From G965215145 sp965215145 (GTDB lineage Bacteria > Bacteroidota > Rhodothermia > Rhodothermales > JANQRZ01), in NCBI GenBank assembly GCA_965215145.1, contig OZ244038.1, forward strand, positions 2,046,001-2,110,000: a stretch of 64,000 bases of DNA, written 5' to 3'. The notes beneath the pieces were generated by a model. The model ran no database searches and was not told where the DNA came from. It saw only the letters and a program-made list of their open reading frames with translations. Positions 60,896 through 64,000 of this stretch are shown in pieces. The translations under genes were made by a program, and so were the position numbers. Position 1 is the stretch's first letter, and every line of letters starts with the position of its first letter.

Positions 60896-63886
60896 ATGCT
60901 GCGCCGGTTCCGAACCCCTCTCCTCCTGCTCGTCCTCGCGGCGCTCGGCTTCGCGCTGGCGCCGCCCGTGGCCGCGCAGGTCCACGCCTACTACGGCCGC
61001 AACAAGGTCCAGTACGAGGGCTTCGACTGGCACGTCCTCCACACCGACCACTTCGACGTCTACTACTACCCCGAGGCCCGCGAACTGGCTGAGCACGGGG
61101 CACACTTCGCCGAGGAGGCCTACGACGAGCTCCGCCACCGCTTCGACTTCGCCCTGAGCGAGCGGGTGCCGCTCATCTTCTACTCCTCGAACCTCCACTT
61201 CAAGCAGACCAACGTCACCCCCGGCTTCATCCCCGACGGGGTGGGCGGGTTCTTCGAGTTCCTCAAGGGCCGCGTGGTCATCCCCGCCAACGGCGACCTC
61301 CACCGGTTCCGCCGGGTCGTCCGCCACGAGCTCGTCCACGTCTTCACCTTCTCGAAGCTGGCGCGGGTGATGCGCGACCACCGGAAGCCGATGCAGCTGC
61401 TGCCGCCGCTGTGGTTCACCGAGGGCCTCGCGGAGTACTGGAGCGGGGAGCCGGACTTCCAGCACGAGATGGTCCTCCGCGACGCCGTGGCGAGCAACTA
61501 CCTCGTCCCGCTCGGCGACCTCGACCGCATCGCGGGCTCGTACCTGATGTACAAGGAGGGGGAGGCCGTGCTGCGCTTCTTCGCCGAAGAGTACGGGGAG
61601 GAGAAGATCCTGCTGCTGTTCGAGAACTTCTGGCGGGACACGGACTTCCGCAAGGTGGTCGAGCACGTCTTTCAGGAAAAGTTCGAGACGACCTCGGAGC
61701 GGTGGGGGCGGTGGGTCCGCGAGCAGTACTACCCGATGTTCGAGGAGGCCACGCCGCCGTCGCTCGCGGCGGAGCCCGTGGCGGCGGGCGGGTTCCACAG
61801 CAAGCCCGTCCTCTACGAGCGCTCGGACGGCACGCGCCTCGTCGCCTACGTCGCCAACCGCGACGGGTACTCGAACCTCTGGGCCGTCGAGGTGGACTCG
61901 GCCGGGGCGCCGGTGGCGGACCCGCGCGTGCTCGTCAAGGGCGGGCGGGGGCCGCGGTTCGAGGCGTTCCACCTCTTCGAGAGCCGGATGGACGTGGACG
62001 AGCGGGGCCAGCTCGCCTTCGTCACCAAGAGCGGCGAGGCCGACGTCGTCCACGTCTACGACCTCGAAGCGGGCCGGGTGGGGGAGACGTTCCGGTTCCC
62101 CGACCTCGTCGCCGTCTACTCCCCGACGTGGAGCCCCGACGGTCGCCTCGCCTTCACCGGCATCGAGCGGAGCGGCTTCGCCGACCTCTACACTTATGAC
62201 CCGGCGACGGACGCGCTGCGGAAGCTGACCAACGACCCCTACGACGACCGCGACCCGGCGTGGAGCCCCGACGGCCGCCACCTCGCCTTCGCCAGCGACC
62301 GCACGGATTTCGGCGAGGGCGGGGCCTACAACCTGTTCACCTACGACCTCGACACCGACCGCGTCGCCTTCGTCACCTACGGCGATCACAAGGACCTCTC
62401 GCCGCGCTGGAGCCCCGACGGCGACCGGCTCGTGTTCATCTCCACCCGCCGGCAGGAGGACGGGAAGTTTAGCGGGCAGGACCTCTGGACGGTCGACGTA
62501 ACGCGCCGGCCGGGCACGCCGGTGGACCCCGTGCTCGCCGAGGCCGCCGCCGCCGGCGCCACGGCCGCGCCCGACTCCGCCGCGCTCGCGCCGACCCGCA
62601 CCGAGCGCCGGCTGACCGCCTTCACCGGCGCCGCCTTCGACCCCGTCTGGACCGATGGCGGCGAGGTCGTCTTCACGACGTTCGACAGCTTCCGCTTCAC
62701 GATCCGCCGGATGGACGCGGACTCGCTGGTAAAAAACCCGCAGGCGACGGCCGAGGTGGGGCTCGTCGCGCGGAGCCCCGAGGCGCGGCCGTGGCGCTAC
62801 GACCGCCTCACCGCGGACCCCGACGACGCCGAACGGCAGCGGCCGTACCGCCGCCAATACAGCCTCGACGTGGCGCAGGGCGCCGTCTCGACGAACCCGC
62901 TGTGGGGCGCCTCCGGCGGCGCCGTGCTCGCCTTCAGCGACCTCCTCGGCGACGACCGCATCTTCGTGACGGCCTACGCCACCGAGGTCCCCGGCGGCTC
63001 GTTCGTGGACGGGCTGAACGTGGCCGTCAGCCGGTTCCACCTCGGCCGCCGCGCCAACGTCGGCTACGGGGCGTTCCGCTTCAGCGGCCTCCGCTACGAC
63101 CGCACCGACCCCGACGCCGACGCGACGTACCCGTTCTTCTTCGAGCAGCTCACCGGCGGGTTCGGCGCGGTGAGCTACCCGCTCTCGACGTTCCAGCGCG
63201 TCGAGGTCACCGGCTCGCTGGCGTGGAACCACAAGCGCGTCGCCATCGCCGACGTGGACCGCGACGCGCTGCTCTACCAGCAGGCCGTCGGGCTGACGCA
63301 CGACAACGCGCTCTACGGCTTCAACGGCCCCGTGGACGGCTGGAAGGCGAACCTCCAGGCGGCCTACACCACCGACCTCCGGTTCTCGAACGTCAGCTAC
63401 TACACCCTCTCGGCCGACCTCCGCCGCTACACCCGCCTCGGCCCGCTGACGCTGGCGCACTGGGGGATGGCGCGGACGAACGTCGGCCGCGAGGCGCGGC
63501 TGTTCCTGCTCGGCGGGAGCTGGGACCTCCGCGGCTTCCCGTTCCTGCGCGTCCGCGGGCGGAACCTGTGGTTCACCTCCCACGAGCTCCGCTTCCCCCT
63601 CGCCTACGCCCCGAGCGCCTACATCCCGATCCTGGCGCCGTTCGGGATCGCCAACCTCCGCGGCGCCCTCTTCGCCGACGCCGCCCGCGCGTGGAACGAC
63701 GCCTACGACCAGCGCGAGGACGGCCTCTACACCGGCCGCACCCTCGGCGCCCTCGGCGCGGGCCTCCGGATCAACATCTTCGGCGGGTTCGTCCTCCGCT
63801 ACGACACCGGCTGGCGGTTCGAGGACGGCCTCGACTGGGGCGAGCGCGAACGGTTCAACCAGGTGTTCTTCGGTTACGACTTTTAG
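60896..63886 (+). CDS. Secreted peptidase-MA / TolB-propeller / Omp85-like beta-barrel protein
   Basis: 996 residues from ATG 60896 (MLRRFRTPLLLLVLAAL); an upstream in-frame start at 60857 is less likely. The signal peptide ends near PPVAAQ. Residues ~40-290: peptidase-MA-like metalloprotease with HELVH at 144-148 and Glu175 in LWFTEGLAEYWSG. Residues ~310-620: TolB-type PD40 repeats (YSPTWSPDGRLAFTG, PAWSPDGRHLAFASDR, SPRWSPDGDRLVFIS). Residues ~650-996: barrel strands in surface-antigen/Omp85 style (GGSWDLRGFPFLRVRG, NLRGALFADAARAW, GLRINIFGGFVLRYDTGW) and a C-terminal Phe (FGYDF). An outer-membrane-anchored protease is the simplest reading. Confidence 0.85.
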   Translation: MLRRFRTPLLLLVLAALGFALAPPVAAQVHAYYGRNKVQYEGFDWHVLHTDHFDVYYYPEARELAEHGAHFAEEAYDELRHRFDFALSERVPLIFYSSNLHFKQTNVTPGFIPDGVGGFFEFLKGRVVIPANGDLHRFRRVVRHELVHVFTFSKLARVMRDHRKPMQLLPPLWFTEGLAEYWSGEPDFQHEMVLRDAVASNYLVPLGDLDRIAGSYLMYKEGEAVLRFFAEEYGEEKILLLFENFWRDTDFRKVVEHVFQEKFETTSERWGRWVREQYYPMFEEATPPSLAAEPVAAGGFHSKPVLYERSDGTRLVAYVANRDGYSNLWAVEVDSAGAPVADPRVLVKGGRGPRFEAFHLFESRMDVDERGQLAFVTKSGEADVVHVYDLEAGRVGETFRFPDLVAVYSPTWSPDGRLAFTGIERSGFADLYTYDPATDALRKLTNDPYDDRDPAWSPDGRHLAFASDRTDFGEGGAYNLFTYDLDTDRVAFVTYGDHKDLSPRWSPDGDRLVFISTRRQEDGKFSGQDLWTVDVTRRPGTPVDPVLAEAAAAGATAAPDSAALAPTRTERRLTAFTGAAFDPVWTDGGEVVFTTFDSFRFTIRRMDADSLVKNPQATAEVGLVARSPEARPWRYDRLTADPDDAERQRPYRRQYSLDVAQGAVSTNPLWGASGGAVLAFSDLLGDDRIFVTAYATEVPGGSFVDGLNVAVSRFHLGRRANVGYGAFRFSGLRYDRTDPDADATYPFFFEQLTGGFGAVSYPLSTFQRVEVTGSLAWNHKRVAIADVDRDALLYQQAVGLTHDNALYGFNGPVDGWKANLQAAYTTDLRFSNVSYYTLSADLRRYTRLGPLTLAHWGMARTNVGREARLFLLGGSWDLRGFPFLRVRGRNLWFTSHELRFPLAYAPSAYIPILAPFGIANLRGALFADAARAWNDAYDQREDGLYTGRTLGALGAGLRINIFGGFVLRYDTGWRFEDGLDWGERERFNQVFFGYDF

Positions 63887-64000
63887 GGGATGAGAGGGGG
63901 AATGGAGGAAAGGGAGAAAGGACGAAGGGGAGAGGGCGGGCGAACCCGTCTGCGCCGCCTCCACGCCCTCTTCCTCTTCTCCGCTCTTCCGCTCCTCCTC

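Noticed and set aside
59945..63964. A 1339-codon open frame on the minus strand
   Set aside because: Antisense to the isomerase and the peptidase-MA/barrel protein; no domain signatures, composition follows the GC-biased third positions.

Overview
The window is about 70% GC and chromosomal. It looks like a member of the Rhodothermota/Bacteroidota lineage (Rhodothermia-like). Lineage markers include DUF3078 and DUF5103 proteins, a DUF5117-type zinc metalloprotease lipoprotein, a TIGR02757 protein, an Hc1/histone H1-like peptide, a TolB-propeller/Omp85-type surface protein and many lipoprotein or signal-peptide envelope proteins. Family names here come from memory of motifs; no search was run.

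Layout. 1-1202: 3' part of a membrane GT-C-like/methyltransferase fusion. 1312-2889: a small conserved gene split by a complete IS3-family element (1407-2643) with a perfect 5-bp target duplication. 2960-4363: two integron-type gene cassettes (an unknown membrane protein, then HicAB) with attC sites and no integrase nearby. 4410-7848: a membrane flavocytochrome reductase with a small frameshifted partner, divergent from a Rieske/FAD oxidoreductase. 7926-12896: HtrA protease, fumarase, and panC-panD with a 7-bp tandem repeat touching the panC start. 13058-17028: thiolase and 3-hydroxyacyl-CoA dehydrogenase around two envelope genes. 17104-24328: small envelope proteins, PepE, an App1-like phosphatase and DnaE. 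24500-33906: a degenerate acetylglutamate kinase homologue, the histone H1-like peptide, a run of outer-membrane/periplasmic proteins, and flavodoxin. 33910-38368: ProC, RecQ, TIGR02757 and DUF4342 proteins.

38789-55353 is the most interesting part. It is a nearly complete type IV pilus/type II secretion-like locus: two paralogous pilin-like proteins with an odd MGQQQLLLLV start flanking an LTA-synthase-type sulfatase; a PilC/GspF platform; a PilB/GspE ATPase; three pseudopilin-like proteins, one with an Asp/Gly linker and a Cys-containing tip domain; a PilT-like ATPase with an altered motif; a PilM-PilN fusion; a PilO-PilP fusion; and a short secretin. A strong terminator follows. No prepilin peptidase is present in the window, and the pilins lack the usual leader and Glu5.

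55561-63886: adenylate kinase overlapping a polyprenyl diphosphate synthase; HPr and enzyme I; a bifunctional phosphoglucose/phosphomannose isomerase; and a large peptidase-MA/TolB/beta-barrel protein. A family of short palindromic repeats (GTAGGGGCGACC-type) is scattered between genes, and one copy supplies a start codon. No tRNA, rRNA or CRISPR array was seen.
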